DNA of 64,000 nucleotides from Oceanobacillus neutriphilus (GCF_014645515.1 NZ_BMLW01000008.1:216515-280514), one strand, 5' to 3'. Positions 17,145 to 26,393 are shown, counted from the stretch's first letter. The notes: generated by a model from the sequence alone, not told the origin. Program-made: numbers and translations.

Positions 17145-18773
17145 GTGGATATTGATGTTCAAAAGTTAATTATTGAATTTATTGGAGGAATCGGTATATT
17201 CCTTATGGGGATTAAAATGATGGGGGATGGCCTTCAAAAATCTGCTGGGGACCGATTACGTGATATTTTAGACCGGTTTACCAGCAATCCTTTTTTAGGC
17301 GTTCTTGCTGGTATCCTTGTAACAGTACTTATTCAAAGCAGTTCAGGAACTACTGTTTTGACAGTTGGGCTTGTAAACGCAGGATTTATGACACTCAGAC
17401 AGGCTATTGGAGTTATAATGGGTGCCAATATTGGTACTACTGCGACAGCGTTTATTATTGGGATTGATATTGGAGAATATTCGTTACTTATTTTAGCAAT
17501 CGGTGCCTTCACTATTTTCTTCTTTAAAAAACAAAGAATTGTAGCTGTGGGACAAGCACTATTTGGATTTGGTTCTTTATTTTTCGGGCTCGAATTAATG
17601 AGCAGTGGAATGACACCACTCCGTTCATTAGATGCCTTTCATGAACTGACGGTTACAATGAGTAATACGCCGATCCTGGGGGTTGTAATTGGTACAGTCT
17701 TTACTGTAATTGTCCAAAGCTCGACAGCAACCATCGGTATTTTGCAGGGGCTATTTGCACAAGGAGCAATCGAACTGGATGCAGCTATTCCAGTATTATT
17801 TGGTGATAATATTGGTACAACGATTACAGCAGTTATAGCTAGTATTGGAACTTCTGTTGCCGCTAAACGTGCTGCTTATACACATGTAACTTTTAACTTG
17901 ATTGGTGCAATTATTTTTATAATACTGCTCTACCCATTTACAAGCTTTATCAGTTATTTAGAAACAGCATTAAATCTCAATAAGGAAATGACAATTGCTT
18001 TTGCCCATGGCAGTTATAATATAGCAAATACAATTATTCAGTTTCCGTTTATCGGTGCCCTCGCATGGCTGATTACTAAACTGGTGCCGGGAGATGATGT
18101 AGTTATTGAATACAAGCCGAAGCATTTAGATTCAATTTTCCTTCAGCAGTCTTCTTCCCTGGCACTTTCCCAGGCTAAATTAGAAGTAGTCCGTATGGGA
18201 AAGTATGCGTATCAGGGATTGGAAGAAACACATGATTATATCACTACACAAAATCCGAAGAGTTCAGAGACAGCCCTGCAAATTGAAGGGGCTCTAAATA
18301 ACCTGGATCGTAAAATTACCGAGTATTTAGTGGACATCGCTTCTACCAATCTGACAGAACCTGAGAGTGTAGTGCATACCGGATTAATGAGCACTATCCG
18401 GGATATTGAACGGATCGGCGACCACTTTGAAAATGTAATTGAGTTAGTTGACTATAAAATGTCAAATAAAGTTTCGCTGACAGAGCAAGCTATTGAAGAC
18501 TTGAACAAAATGTTTGATTTAACTTATATGACAGTTAAACAGGCTGTGGAATCCTTAGAAATGAATGACAAGGAAGCAGCTCTAGAAGTCATACAAAAAG
18601 AAGACCAGATTGACAAAATGGAACGTAAATTCCGTAAAAATCATATCATTCGTATGAATGAAGGGATTTGTAATGGAACAGCAGGTATCGTTTTTGTAGA
18701 TGTTCTAAGTAATTTAGAAAGAATTGGTGATCACGCTGTAAATATTGCACAAAATGTTTTAGAAGAGCATTAA
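17145..18773 (+). CDS. Na/Pi cotransporter family protein with C-terminal PhoU domain
   Basis: 543 aa. The two inverted PNaS repeats of the NptA/SLC34-like family are seen as TVLIQSSSGTTVLTVG (near residue 65) and TVIVQSSTATIGILQG (near 195), within eight to ten membrane segments. From about residue 340 the protein is soluble and helical, with two PhoU repeats (DIERIGDHFENV, NLERIGDHAVNI). It probably imports phosphate with sodium, with PhoU as a regulatory part. I choose GTG 17145, because VDIDVQKLIIEFIGG aligns with the N-terminus of YqeW-type proteins; an ATG 60 bp upstream is possible. Confidence 0.88.
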   Translation: MDIDVQKLIIEFIGGIGIFLMGIKMMGDGLQKSAGDRLRDILDRFTSNPFLGVLAGILVTVLIQSSSGTTVLTVGLVNAGFMTLRQAIGVIMGANIGTTATAFIIGIDIGEYSLLILAIGAFTIFFFKKQRIVAVGQALFGFGSLFFGLELMSSGMTPLRSLDAFHELTVTMSNTPILGVVIGTVFTVIVQSSTATIGILQGLFAQGAIELDAAIPVLFGDNIGTTITAVIASIGTSVAAKRAAYTHVTFNLIGAIIFIILLYPFTSFISYLETALNLNKEMTIAFAHGSYNIANTIIQFPFIGALAWLITKLVPGDDVVIEYKPKHLDSIFLQQSSSLALSQAKLEVVRMGKYAYQGLEETHDYITTQNPKSSETALQIEGALNNLDRKITEYLVDIASTNLTEPESVVHTGLMSTIRDIERIGDHFENVIELVDYKMSNKVSLTEQAIEDLNKMFDLTYMTVKQAVESLEMNDKEAALEVIQKEDQIDKMERKFRKNHIIRMNEGICNGTAGIVFVDVLSNLERIGDHAVNIAQNVLEEH

Positions 18774-18787
18774 TTATTAACTTGCAT

Positions 18788-18832
18788 AAAAGACTCTGTC
18801 TGTTTATTTTCATCAGATAGAGTCTTTGTTAA
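18788..18832 (+). terminator. Terminator after the Na/Pi transporter
   Basis: AAAGACTCT and AGAGTCTTT form a stem, with an extra inner CTGT/CAG pairing, followed by a T-rich tail. Confidence 0.8.
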
Positions 18833-19001
18833 ATGGATGAATTTAATGGAATTCATGCGAAAAAACAGCTTAATTTGCCATTAACCACAAGAAATTATAT
18901 AAGTTTTAAAAGTTTTTATTGAAATATGTTATATTACGTGCTATTATAATTCTTGCAGTCAACTTCTGATAAAAACTTTTGCAAGACCGCAAAAAAAGTT
19001 G

Positions 19002-19030
19002 TTGACATAATCTACATAACATGATAAATT
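19002..19030 (+). promoter_or_regulatory. SigA-type promoter of the tRNA cluster
   Basis: A perfect TTGACA at 19002-19007 with a 17-bp spacer to TAAATT (19025-19030), about 30 bp before the first tRNA. Confidence 0.7.
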
Positions 19031-19059
19031 ATATTTTGTTGCTAATTAAAAAACATTAT

Positions 19060-19134
19060 TCCACAGTAGCTCAGTGGTAGAGCAATCGGCTGTTAACCGA
19101 TCGGTCGTAGGTTCGAATCCTACCTGTGGAGCCA
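19060..19134 (+). tRNA. tRNA-Asn (GTT), CCA encoded
   Basis: Full cloverleaf: acceptor TCCACAG/CTGTGGA, anticodon GTT at 19092-19094 in loop CTGTTAA, TTCGAAT T-loop, terminal CCA. Confidence 0.97.
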
Positions 19135-19135
19135 T

Positions 19136-19212
19136 GGCGGTGTAGCTCAGCTGGCGAGAGCGTACGGTTCATACCCGTGAGGTCGGGGGTTCGATCCCCT
19201 CCGCCGCTACCA
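19136..19212 (+). tRNA. tRNA-Met (CAT), probably elongator, CCA encoded
   Basis: Acceptor GGCGGTG/CGCCGCT (with G-T pairs), anticodon CAT at 19170-19172, TTCGATC T-loop, CCA. It lacks the GGG/CCC anticodon stem of an initiator. The sequence resembles the B. subtilis elongator tRNA-Met. Confidence 0.9.
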
Positions 19213-19239
19213 AAAATCATACATACGTTACTATTACAT

Positions 19240-19316
19240 GGCGGTCGTGGCGAAGTGGTTAACGCACCGGATTGTGGCTCCGGCATACGTGGGTTCGATC
19301 CCCACCGGTCGCCCCA
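19240..19316 (+). tRNA. tRNA-His (GTG), CCA encoded
   Basis: An extra 5' G pairs with the C73 discriminator, the diagnostic of tRNA-His. Anticodon GTG at 19274-19276, acceptor GCGGTCG/CGGTCGC, CCA encoded. Confidence 0.96.
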
Positions 19317-19331
19317 TTAAAAATAGTAAAA

Positions 19332-19408
19332 GGACCCTTAGCTCAGTTGGTTAGAGCTATCGGCTCATAACCGATCGGTCGCAGGTTCGAGTCCTGCAGG
19401 GTCCACCA
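19332..19408 (+). tRNA. tRNA with CAT anticodon, probably tRNA-Ile2 (lysidine-modified)
   Basis: Acceptor GGACCCT/AGGGTCC, loop CTCATAA with CAT at 19366-19368, CCA encoded. The GGxCCCTTAGCTCAG opening matches the Ile2 class, in which TilS converts C34 to lysidine so that AUA is read. An elongator Met identity cannot be fully excluded. Confidence 0.8.
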
Positions 19409-19420
19409 TTTATTCTTTCC

Positions 19421-19513
19421 GGAGGTATACCCAAGTCCGGCTGAAGGGATCGGTCTTGAAAACCGACAGGCGGGTCAAACCGCGCGGGGGTTCGAATCCC
19501 TCTACCTCCTCCA
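19421..19513 (+). tRNA. tRNA-Ser (TGA), CCA encoded
   Basis: A long variable arm, anticodon TGA at 19457-19459, acceptor GGAGGTA/TACCTCC, CCA encoded. The discriminator base at 19510 is T; bacterial tRNA-Ser usually has G there. Confidence 0.95.
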
Positions 19514-19566
19514 TACATATTTAAAAAAAGAATAATGAAGAGCTTTTATATAAAGCTCCATTACAT

Positions 19567-19639
<73 letters not shown>

Positions 19640-19642
19640 TCC

Positions 19643-19671
19643 AAAAACAAGCGCATAGCTTGTTTTTTTGT
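19643..19671 (+). terminator. Terminator of the tRNA cluster
   Basis: AAAAACAAGC and GCTTGTTTTTTT form a stem with a T7 tail directly after tRNA-Phe. Confidence 0.9.
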
Positions 19672-19855
19672 GCTCTTTTTTAATCCTCTTTTTTCCTTTG
19701 TTGAAATAGTCGTCGACTGAGTTGGTGAAGAAAAATAGGTTGTATAGGAATAGTTCTTTAGGGCAAAAAAGTTGACTTAATTCAAAAATAGAAACACCTC
19801 ATTTTTTAAACTGCTATTTTAAAAGGAATCAACGATACGTGTGAGTGCAAAATAT

Positions 19856-19884
19856 TTGCAAGAAATACTTTCCTTTGATACCTT
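19856..19884 (+). promoter_or_regulatory. Possible sodA promoter
   Basis: TTGCAA (19856-19861), 17-bp spacer, TACCTT (19879-19884), about 50 bp before the sodA start. The -10 box is poor. Confidence 0.4.
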
Positions 19885-19935
19885 AATAAGTGAAGATCTT
19901 AAAAAAACATCATTTATTTAGAGGAGGAGTTACAC

Positions 19936-20547
19936 ATGGCAAAATTTGAATTACCGGAATTACCTTATGCATACGATGCGTTGGAACCAACTATCGATAA
20001 AGAAACAATGAATATTCATCATACGAAGCATCACAACACCTACGTTACAAAATTAAATGATGCACTGGAAGGGCATGAAGATCTGCAAAATAAATCAGTA
20101 GAAGAGCTTGTAACTGATTTGAATTCCGTACCTGAAAGCATTCGTACAGCAGTGCGCAACAATGGCGGCGGACATGCTAACCACAGCTTTTTCTGGAAGA
20201 CACTGTCACCAAATGGCGGCGGGGAACCAGCAGGAGAACTGGCTGATAAAATCAACAGCAAATTCGGATCTTTAGACAAATTTAAAGAAGAATTTGCAGC
20301 TGCAGCAGCAGGGCGCTTTGGTTCTGGCTGGGCATGGCTGGTATTAAACAATGGCGAGCTTGAAATTACAAGTACACCAAACCAGGATTCACCATTAACA
20401 GAAGGTAAAACACCATTATTAGGACTGGATGTATGGGAGCATGCATACTATCTTAAATATCAAAATAAACGCCCTGAATATATTTCAGCATTCTGGAATG
20501 TAGTAAACTGGGATCAGGTAGCTAACAATTACAAAGCTGCGAAATAA
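19936..20547 (+). CDS. sodA: Superoxide dismutase [Mn/Fe]
   Basis: 203 aa cytoplasmic superoxide dismutase converting superoxide to oxygen and hydrogen peroxide. Metal ligands are in [24 protein letters not shown] and [18 protein letters not shown]. The sequence is of the Bacillus SodA (manganese) type, but metal choice cannot be fixed from motifs alone. Site GAGGAGGAG upstream of ATG. Monocistronic, with its own promoter and a terminator downstream. Confidence 0.97.
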   Translation: MAKFELPELPYAYDALEPTIDKETMNIHHTKHHNTYVTKLNDALEGHEDLQNKSVEELVTDLNSVPESIRTAVRNNGGGHANHSFFWKTLSPNGGGEPAGELADKINSKFGSLDKFKEEFAAAAAGRFGSGWAWLVLNNGELEITSTPNQDSPLTEGKTPLLGLDVWEHAYYLKYQNKRPEYISAFWNVVNWDQVANNYKAAK

Positions 20548-20551
20548 TAAA

Positions 20552-20613
20552 TAAGAGGATGTTCAAAAAGCGTTTATGCTTTTATGTATAATAACTTTTT
20601 GGACATGCTTTAT
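20552..20613. repeat. Family 3 repeat, short copy after sodA
   Basis: TAAGAGGATGTTCAAAAAGC at the left and AACTTTTTGGACATGCTTTATA at the right are the family 3 ends in the reverse orientation to the 8.8-kb copy, with about 20 bp between them. The transcript would form a hairpin. Confidence 0.62.
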
Positions 20614-20618
20614 AATTA

Positions 20619-20660
20619 AAAAAAGCTTACAGAACTTTTTGTTTCTGTAAGCTTTTTTGT
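20619..20660 (+). terminator. Terminator after sodA
   Basis: AAAAAGCTTACAGA pairs with TCTGTAAGCTTTTT (14 bp), with further T's. Confidence 0.9.
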
Positions 20661-20710
20661 ATAGATACGATTCCTTCGCTAAAAATAAAAGAAGAAGGAG
20701 TCGTTTTCTT

Positions 20711-21988
20711 ATGCAATTACATCAGCAATATAGAAGATATAAAAATCAAAAGGATGAATACAGAGACTTATGGATGCTCCTGTTGATTGGAGCATTGTAT
20801 GCTGCAGGAATCTTTTTATCAAATACTTTTGTAAATGTGTATTTGTGGAAGCAATCCGGAGACTTTTTTGTGATTGCTAATTATCATTTAGCGAGCTATG
20901 TATTTCAAGCATTGTCATTTATTTACGCAGGAAAATTATCAAAAAAAATAGACCGCATCATTATATTGAGAATCGGTATCCTTTTTTTATGTTTCTTTTT
21001 CTTATTTGTTCTTTGGATCGGTGAACTGGCAGCATATTATAATTTTATTCTCGGCTGCTTACTGGGAATAGGCTATGGATTTTTCTGGCTGGCATACTAT
21101 CTGCTGACTTTTGAAATTACAGAGCCTGATACAAGGGATTGGTTTAATGGTATTTCAGGCACTCTGACATCATTTGCGGGCATGATCGGACCTTTACTGG
21201 CAGGATGGATGATTTCAAAAATGGCCGGTGATGTTGGTTATACGGCTATTTTTATTATTTCCTTAAGCTTATTCATTGCAGCAATTGTTGCCAGCTTTTT
21301 CATCATACGTAAGGGGAGCAGTGGGAGCTTTGCTTTAGCTGCTGTCATCAATGAAAGAAAGAGAAATAAAAATTGGAAACGTATTTTACATGCTCATTTT
21401 TTTCAAGGATTAAGGGAAGGGATTTATGGTTTTTATATTACTATTTGGATTTTCCTTGTTACAAACAGTGAGCTTGTTTTAGGGGTTTTTAATTTATTTC
21501 TTTCAGGCTTATCCATCGTCTTTTATTTTGTTGCTTTAAAATGGATTAAACCGTCTTTAAGAAAAAAAGCAATTTTATTTGGCGGTATCCTGCTGTTTGC
21601 CTCCATTTTTATTATTATTTTTGAAATGAGTCTTTTTTGGTTAATTATATACGCAGTAATTATTGGCATCGCATTTCCAATTTTAACTGTACCGTATGAA
21701 TCACTTACTTATGATGTGATTGGCAGAGCCCGTATGGTAGAAGAAAGACGGGTGGAGTATATTGTTGTCCGGGAGATTTATTTAAACCTAGGAAGAATTG
21801 TTTCGATTATGGTGTTTATATTCGGGATGTTTTTATTCCCTCATGATATGATTATTCCAATATTACTGGTTATTTTTGGAGCAGGACATGCGATTATTTA
21901 TTTTTGTATCCGCAATATTTTTATCGGACCAACAAAAAAACAAAAAATAGCATTAAAAGAAGATTTCACGGACGAAAAAAGTCGTTAA
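20711..21988 (+). CDS. yqgE: MFS transporter YqgE
   Basis: 425 aa, about twelve membrane segments, major facilitator fold; next to sodA and pbpA like B. subtilis yqgE. Substrate unknown. The N-terminal region is basic and cytoplasmic (MQLHQQYRRYKNQKDEYRDL) before the first helix LWMLLLIGALYAAG. I start at ATG 20711 because AAGAAGGAG is just upstream; an earlier in-frame ATG overlaps the preceding terminator. Confidence 0.88.
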   Translation: MQLHQQYRRYKNQKDEYRDLWMLLLIGALYAAGIFLSNTFVNVYLWKQSGDFFVIANYHLASYVFQALSFIYAGKLSKKIDRIIILRIGILFLCFFFLFVLWIGELAAYYNFILGCLLGIGYGFFWLAYYLLTFEITEPDTRDWFNGISGTLTSFAGMIGPLLAGWMISKMAGDVGYTAIFIISLSLFIAAIVASFFIIRKGSSGSFALAAVINERKRNKNWKRILHAHFFQGLREGIYGFYITIWIFLVTNSELVLGVFNLFLSGLSIVFYFVALKWIKPSLRKKAILFGGILLFASIFIIIFEMSLFWLIIYAVIIGIAFPILTVPYESLTYDVIGRARMVEERRVEYIVVREIYLNLGRIVSIMVFIFGMFLFPHDMIIPILLVIFGAGHAIIYFCIRNIFIGPTKKQKIALKEDFTDEKSR

Positions 21989-22128
21989 GTGTGATAAAAT
22001 CAAACAGTAGTATTGATAACTGAAATGTTTAAAAAGATGCGCAGACATCATTCCCATTTTTTGCTTTTTAAACAAATCATAAAATCGAATGCCATGTATG
22101 GCCAAAATATATGTAAAGGGGGAGCAAA

Positions 22129-24222
22129 GTGGTAGACAAGAAGAAAAAGAAAAAACGGGCCCAGCTTCCTATTCGTATGAATATCCTTTTCTTTGCCATC
22201 TTCTTATTATTTTCTGCACTCATACTTCAGCTAGGTGTTGTTCAAATTTTAAACGGGGAATCTTATCAGGAAGAAATTGAGAGAACGAATTTAGACACGA
22301 CAAGTGTGCCGGTACCCCGGGGAAAAATTTATGACAGGAATGGGAAAATTATAGTAGATAATGAAGCTATGTATTCCATTACATACACGCCTCCTAAAGA
22401 TGTTCAGGCAAAAGACCGTCTGGAGGTAGCTGAAACCTTAGTTAAATTCATCGATATGAGTGATAAGAAAAAAATCGATCGAATAACAGATAGAGATAAA
22501 AGAGAGTATTATTTATTACTGCATCAAGAAGAAATAGAAGAACGGCTGGAAAAAATGGATACAGAGGAAATGGATACTTCCGAGGAATATGCTGCCACGC
22601 TGGAGTTAATTACAGATGAAGAAATTGCAGATTTTTCCGATGAGGAATTAGAAATTATAGCAACCAAAAAAGAGCTGGATAAAGCATATGCTTTGACGCC
22701 GCAGGTAGTTAAAAATGAAGGAGTATCAGCAGAAGAGTATGCCACGGTTGCTGAGCATCTGGATGAGCTTCCCGGGATTAATGCAACAACAGATTGGAAT
22801 CGTGTGTACCCGAATGGAGATACATTATCAAGTATTTTAGGCAAGATTTCCAGTCAGGAGCAGGGGATTCCGGCCGAGGACATGAGTGCTTACCTGACGA
22901 AGGGCTACAGCAGAAATGATCGTGTCGGCAGAAGCGGTCTGGAAGAGCAATATGAAGACTTTCTGCGCGGAAGAAAAGAGCAGATTCAATATACGACACG
23001 CCAGAATGGAACAATTATCGGCTCCGAGACCGTCGTTGAAGGAGAACGGGGCAAGGATTTAGTTTTAACAACAGACTTAGAATTTCAGGAGGAAGTCGAT
23101 AAAATTGTCTTAGAGGAATTAAAAGCAGCAAAAGCTAGCAGTCCTTATGACAACCGTTATTTAACAAATGCGTATGCTGTTGTGATGAATCCGAAAACAG
23201 GAGAGCTTCTTGCTGTTTCCGGTGTAAATTATGATAAGGAAAAAAACGAATTTAATAGTTCTTCCTTAATGGCTTTATCCAATGCGACAGAACCCGGTTC
23301 AAGTATTAAAGGCGCTACTGTTCTGGCAGGATATGATGCAGATGTTATTTCGCCGGGAACATCTTTCTATGATGCCCCAATAACACTGGGCGGAGGTCAA
23401 CTTAAGAAATCTGTTTCGCCTTTGGGGAGTGTAGATGACCTGGATGCATTGAAACGCTCTTCCAACGTTTATATGTTCTATATCGCTTTGCGAATGGGCG
23501 GAGATTACCGTTATCCATTACCTAAAAATGCTAATTTGAATATAAATAAGGCTGAGACCTTGCAGACCTTACAAAATTATTTCAATCAATTTGGATTAGG
23601 CGCATCAACAGGAATTGATTTTCCTTATGAAAGTACAGGGGTAAGAGGGGAAACGCCTGAAAATCCTGGTAATATTCTTGACTTTGCCATTGGACAGTAT
23701 GATACGTATACTACGCTGCAGCTCGCACAATACGTATCCACCATTGCCAATGACGGTTACCGTGTTCAGCCACACTTTTTAAAAGAGGCCCGTGATCCCA
23801 TTGCTTCTTTAGATGAGCTTGGGCCATTGTATTATTCAAAAAATACAACGGTAATGAACCGGATTAATATGACAAATGATCAAATTAGCCGGGTGCAAGA
23901 GGGCTTCCGTCGCGTGTTTCAAGAACAGGGAGGAACAGGGTATCAATATTTTAACAAAAAATCATATAATCCAGCCGGGAAAACAGGTACAGCCCAGACT
24001 TCCGTTTATGAAAATGGGCAGAAACTGGCTGATCTCAATAACCTGACAATGGTCGGCTATGCGCCATTTGACGACCCGGAGGTTGCTTTTGCGGTTGTTG
24101 TTCCAAGTGTAGGAATAAGTAAAGGGAACGGGGTCAATGGTAAAATTGCTTCCAGGATTTTAGATGCCTACTTCGATATTAAAGAAGATCATGATGAAGA
24201 AGCAGCTGATTCTGATGATTAA
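22129..24222 (+). CDS. pbpA: Class B penicillin-binding protein (PbpA/PBP2a type)
   Basis: 697 aa transpeptidase that cross-links peptidoglycan for cylindrical wall growth. One N-terminal membrane anchor (about residues 14-36), a dimerisation domain starting at VPVPRGKIYDRNGKIIVDN, then the transpeptidase domain. Active-site motifs are SSIK (EPGSSIKGATV, near residue 390), SSN (near 443) and KTGTAQT (near 617). GTG start with AAAGGGGGAG upstream. The position after yqgE matches B. subtilis pbpA. The pstS operon that follows in B. subtilis is absent here. Confidence 0.94.
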   Translation: MVDKKKKKKRAQLPIRMNILFFAIFLLFSALILQLGVVQILNGESYQEEIERTNLDTTSVPVPRGKIYDRNGKIIVDNEAMYSITYTPPKDVQAKDRLEVAETLVKFIDMSDKKKIDRITDRDKREYYLLLHQEEIEERLEKMDTEEMDTSEEYAATLELITDEEIADFSDEELEIIATKKELDKAYALTPQVVKNEGVSAEEYATVAEHLDELPGINATTDWNRVYPNGDTLSSILGKISSQEQGIPAEDMSAYLTKGYSRNDRVGRSGLEEQYEDFLRGRKEQIQYTTRQNGTIIGSETVVEGERGKDLVLTTDLEFQEEVDKIVLEELKAAKASSPYDNRYLTNAYAVVMNPKTGELLAVSGVNYDKEKNEFNSSSLMALSNATEPGSSIKGATVLAGYDADVISPGTSFYDAPITLGGGQLKKSVSPLGSVDDLDALKRSSNVYMFYIALRMGGDYRYPLPKNANLNINKAETLQTLQNYFNQFGLGASTGIDFPYESTGVRGETPENPGNILDFAIGQYDTYTTLQLAQYVSTIANDGYRVQPHFLKEARDPIASLDELGPLYYSKNTTVMNRINMTNDQISRVQEGFRRVFQEQGGTGYQYFNKKSYNPAGKTGTAQTSVYENGQKLADLNNLTMVGYAPFDDPEVAFAVVVPSVGISKGNGVNGKIASRILDAYFDIKEDHDEEAADSDD

Positions 24223-24240
24223 AGTGAAGAAAAACAGGAG

Positions 24241-24273
24241 ACTTCCACCTTTTTATTTAGGTGGAAGTTTTTT
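24241..24273 (+). terminator. Terminator after pbpA
   Basis: ACTTCCACCT (24241-24250) and AGGTGGAAGT (24259-24268), then T6. Confidence 0.92.
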
Positions 24274-24337
24274 CTATGTACAAGGTTTATTTGCTGTAAT
24301 TAGTTTTAGCTATAAGACTTCCAAAGATTTTACACAA

Positions 24338-24377
24338 GAAAAAAATGAGCTGCTCAATCCGGAGCTGCTCATTTTTT
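24338..24377. terminator. Bidirectional terminator
   Basis: AAAAAATGAGC and GCTCATTTTTT flank an inner TGCTC/GGAGC region; A and T tracts on both sides. It serves the minus-strand gene ending at 24391 and is a second stop for pbpA. Confidence 0.85.
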
Positions 24378-24390
24378 AATCAAATCATAT

Positions 24391-25005
24391 TTATTCTGAA
24401 TAGGTAGTAATAATATCTCCAATTTCTTCGAAAGACATTTCACTGTCCACTTCATAAGTTCCCGGTTTTACGCTGCCGCTTAAATCATTATCTTCCAGGA
24501 AGTCATTAAACTCTCTTGCATCATCAATAATCCCGGCGTCTTCTAAAGCATCACTGATGTTGGAAGGCGGCGCACCATTTTCTAATGTGATTTCAACGTC
24601 AACTACATCAGAGTCTTCCGAGGATTCTTCATCTTCATTACCTTCATCATCAGCGTCTTTATTGCCTTCTTCATCATTACTATTTTCATCATCGTTGTCT
24701 TTGTCTTTATTTTTATCAGAATCCTTATTTGAATCTGATTCATCTGCATCATTATCGGCTTCAGAGTCATCTTCTGCATTTCCATCAGAATCTTCCTCTT
24801 CAGCAGCTTCTCTATTCACGCTATATGCGATATATTCGTCCTGTGTCAATACAGCATACCCTTGATTTTCCAGAGCAGAAATCAATTCATCCGGCTCCAT
24901 ATCCTCCAGGCTGTCCGAAGAATGATTACCAAAAAAATATATAGCGAGAAGCAGGACACCGCTTGTCAACAAACCGACAGCAAACGCTCTAACATGTTGT
25001 TTCAT
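24391..25005 (-). CDS. Membrane-anchored protein with acidic linker and MltG LysM-like subdomain
   Basis: 204 aa. An N-terminal membrane segment (about residues 8-26) and a short EDMEPDELISALENQGYAVL block are followed by about 75 residues almost wholly Asp/Glu/Asn/Ser/Lys, then a C-terminal domain (PPSNISDALEDAGIIDDARE ... SGSVKPGTYEVDSEMSFEEI). That pattern matches the LysM-like subdomain at the start of MltG glycan lyases, without the catalytic domain. It may be the YqzC counterpart. A wall-facing binding role is inferred. It is followed by the small membrane gene ending at 25018 on the same strand. Confidence 0.68.
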   Translation of the reverse strand: MKQHVRAFAVGLLTSGVLLLAIYFFGNHSSDSLEDMEPDELISALENQGYAVLTQDEYIAYSVNREAAEEEDSDGNAEDDSEADNDADESDSNKDSDKNKDKDNDDENSNDEEGNKDADDEGNEDEESSEDSDVVDVEITLENGAPPSNISDALEDAGIIDDAREFNDFLEDNDLSGSVKPGTYEVDSEMSFEEIGDIITTYSE

Positions 25006-25017
25006 GATAATACTCCT

Positions 25018-25248
25018 CTAATTATTATTTTTAGAATGAGACGGTTCTGCATCATCAGATATGTTTTGAGGCAATAATTCTTCTTCTAAAACAGAAACCT
25101 TCTTCTTCAACTGATATGTATCTTGCATCGTTGTAATAGATAATTGTTCAAGCTGGCTTTCCACTTCTTCCAGACGGTCGTTAATAAAGAATGATAGAAT
25201 AAATAGAACAATCCCTATTACGACAACTGCCAAAATGGCATATAGCAT
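25018..25248 (-). CDS. Small membrane protein with coiled coil (YqzD-like)
   Basis: 76 aa from ATG 25248, with GGAGGG upstream on the minus strand. One N-terminal membrane helix (residues 2-20) followed by a heptad-like stretch ([20 protein letters not shown] ... [12 protein letters not shown]) that should form a coiled coil. It lies 12 bp upstream of the acidic-linker gene and is probably cotranscribed. Function unknown. Confidence 0.65.
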   Translation of the reverse strand: MLYAILAVVVIGIVLFILSFFINDRLEEVESQLEQLSITTMQDTYQLKKKVSVLEEELLPQNISDDAEPSHSKNNN

Positions 25249-25502
25249 TTTTATTTCCCTCCCTTTATGAGCACACACTTTATGTATCATTTATAGTTAT
25301 ACCATAAATTAAAAGAAGTGACTATGCTAAAAGCATGATAAATCATGACAGGGGACTGCTTTAACCCTGATAAAACGAGGGATGAAAAGTTTTATTATGT
25401 TTTGCTATAATCTTTCTTGATAAATAGTAGAAACTTTGATAATATAATTAAAGTCTGTACAGTTATGTAAAAAGGCAAGTTGAAAAGTTTGGAGGGATAG
25501 AT

Positions 25503-25652
25503 ATGCGCGTAAATATAACGTTAGCTTGCACGGAAACAGGAGATCGTAATTATATTTCTACAAAAAACAAACGTACAAATCCTGAGCGTATTGAGCTTAT
25601 GAAATACTCACCACGTCTTAAAAAACATACCCTACACCGTGAAACAAAATAA
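25503..25652 (+). CDS. rpmG: 50S ribosomal protein L33 (zinc-free type)
   Basis: 49 aa; the sequence [19 protein letters not shown] then [20 protein letters not shown] and KHTLHRETK is L33. Only one of the four zinc-ribbon cysteines remains (in LACTET), so this is a C-minus form that should not bind zinc. GGAGGGATAT upstream of the ATG. A TTGATA-like -35 and TATAAT (25443-25448) lie in the 250-bp gap before it. A strong terminator follows. Confidence 0.96.
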   Translation: MRVNITLACTETGDRNYISTKNKRTNPERIELMKYSPRLKKHTLHRETK

Positions 25653-25661
25653 GCAATCATG

Positions 25662-25700
25662 AAAACTCTTATCTGATGTTCGTTGGATAAGAGTTTTTTT
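25662..25700 (+). terminator. Terminator after rpmG
   Basis: AAAACTCTTATC pairs with GATAAGAGTTTT, then more T's. Confidence 0.93.
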
Positions 25701-25723
25701 GCAGGCAGAGGTGAAAATATCAT

Positions 25724-26302
25724 ATGTCAGAGAAAAAAATCTTACGGCAAAAAATGCTGAAAGAATTAAGCCTTTTGTCGAATCTTGACCGGAAAAAAGT
25801 AGAGGCAGGACAGCAGAAGCAATTATTTACAACTCCGGTATTTCAAAATGCTGCGACAATAGGCATTACCATATCTACAGAAATAGAATGGGATACTTAT
25901 CCAATCATTGAAAAGGCTTGGAAAGAAGGAAAGGTTATCGCCTCACCAAAATGTATAGTGAAAACAAAAGAAATGTACTACTATGCCTGGAATCAGCAAA
26001 ATCAAATTCAGAATGGCTATGCAGGAATAAAAGAGCCGATTCCGGAAAAAACAAAACAAATTCCGTCTTCAGATATCGATTTATTAATTGTTCCAGGAGT
26101 GATTTTTGACAGGTATGGTTACCGTATTGGCTATGGCGGCGGATATTATGACAGAATGCTTGCTGATTATGCAGGGGTCACCATTTCACTATGCAGTGAA
26201 CGGCAATTAGTCCAGCAAATTCCCCGGGAAAACTATGATCTGTCTGTACAACAAATTATTACAGAAGAACGCATTATACATACGTCAGAACAAAATATCT
26301 AA
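25724..26302 (+). CDS. yqgN: 5-formyltetrahydrofolate cyclo-ligase
   Basis: 192 aa, normal for the 5-FCL (MTHFS) family. The enzyme converts 5-formyl-THF to 5,10-methenyl-THF using ATP. The signature block PGVIFDRYGYRIGYGGGYYDRML, split around residue 130, holds the phosphate-binding glycines; the N-terminal KKILRQKMLKEL is also typical. ATG with AGAGGTGA upstream. It probably leads a short operon with the small membrane gene at 26394. Confidence 0.95.
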   Translation: MSEKKILRQKMLKELSLLSNLDRKKVEAGQQKQLFTTPVFQNAATIGITISTEIEWDTYPIIEKAWKEGKVIASPKCIVKTKEMYYYAWNQQNQIQNGYAGIKEPIPEKTKQIPSSDIDLLIVPGVIFDRYGYRIGYGGGYYDRMLADYAGVTISLCSERQLVQQIPRENYDLSVQQIITEERIIHTSEQNI

Positions 26303-26393
26303 ACTCTTATGTATAAGATTTCTTCCTTCGTTGAAAATAATTGATGTAGAAGCGTCTTTAAGCACACTAATTATCAAAAGGGAGGTAAGAAAG

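Noticed and set aside
19071..19320. Open frames across the tRNA genes on both strands
   Set aside because: They overlap tRNA-Asn, Met and His exactly and are chance readings of cloverleaf sequence.
24557..24865. Serine-rich 102-codon frame opposite the acidic-linker gene
   Set aside because: It is the antisense reading of Asp/Glu codons, which naturally gives Ser/Leu strings.
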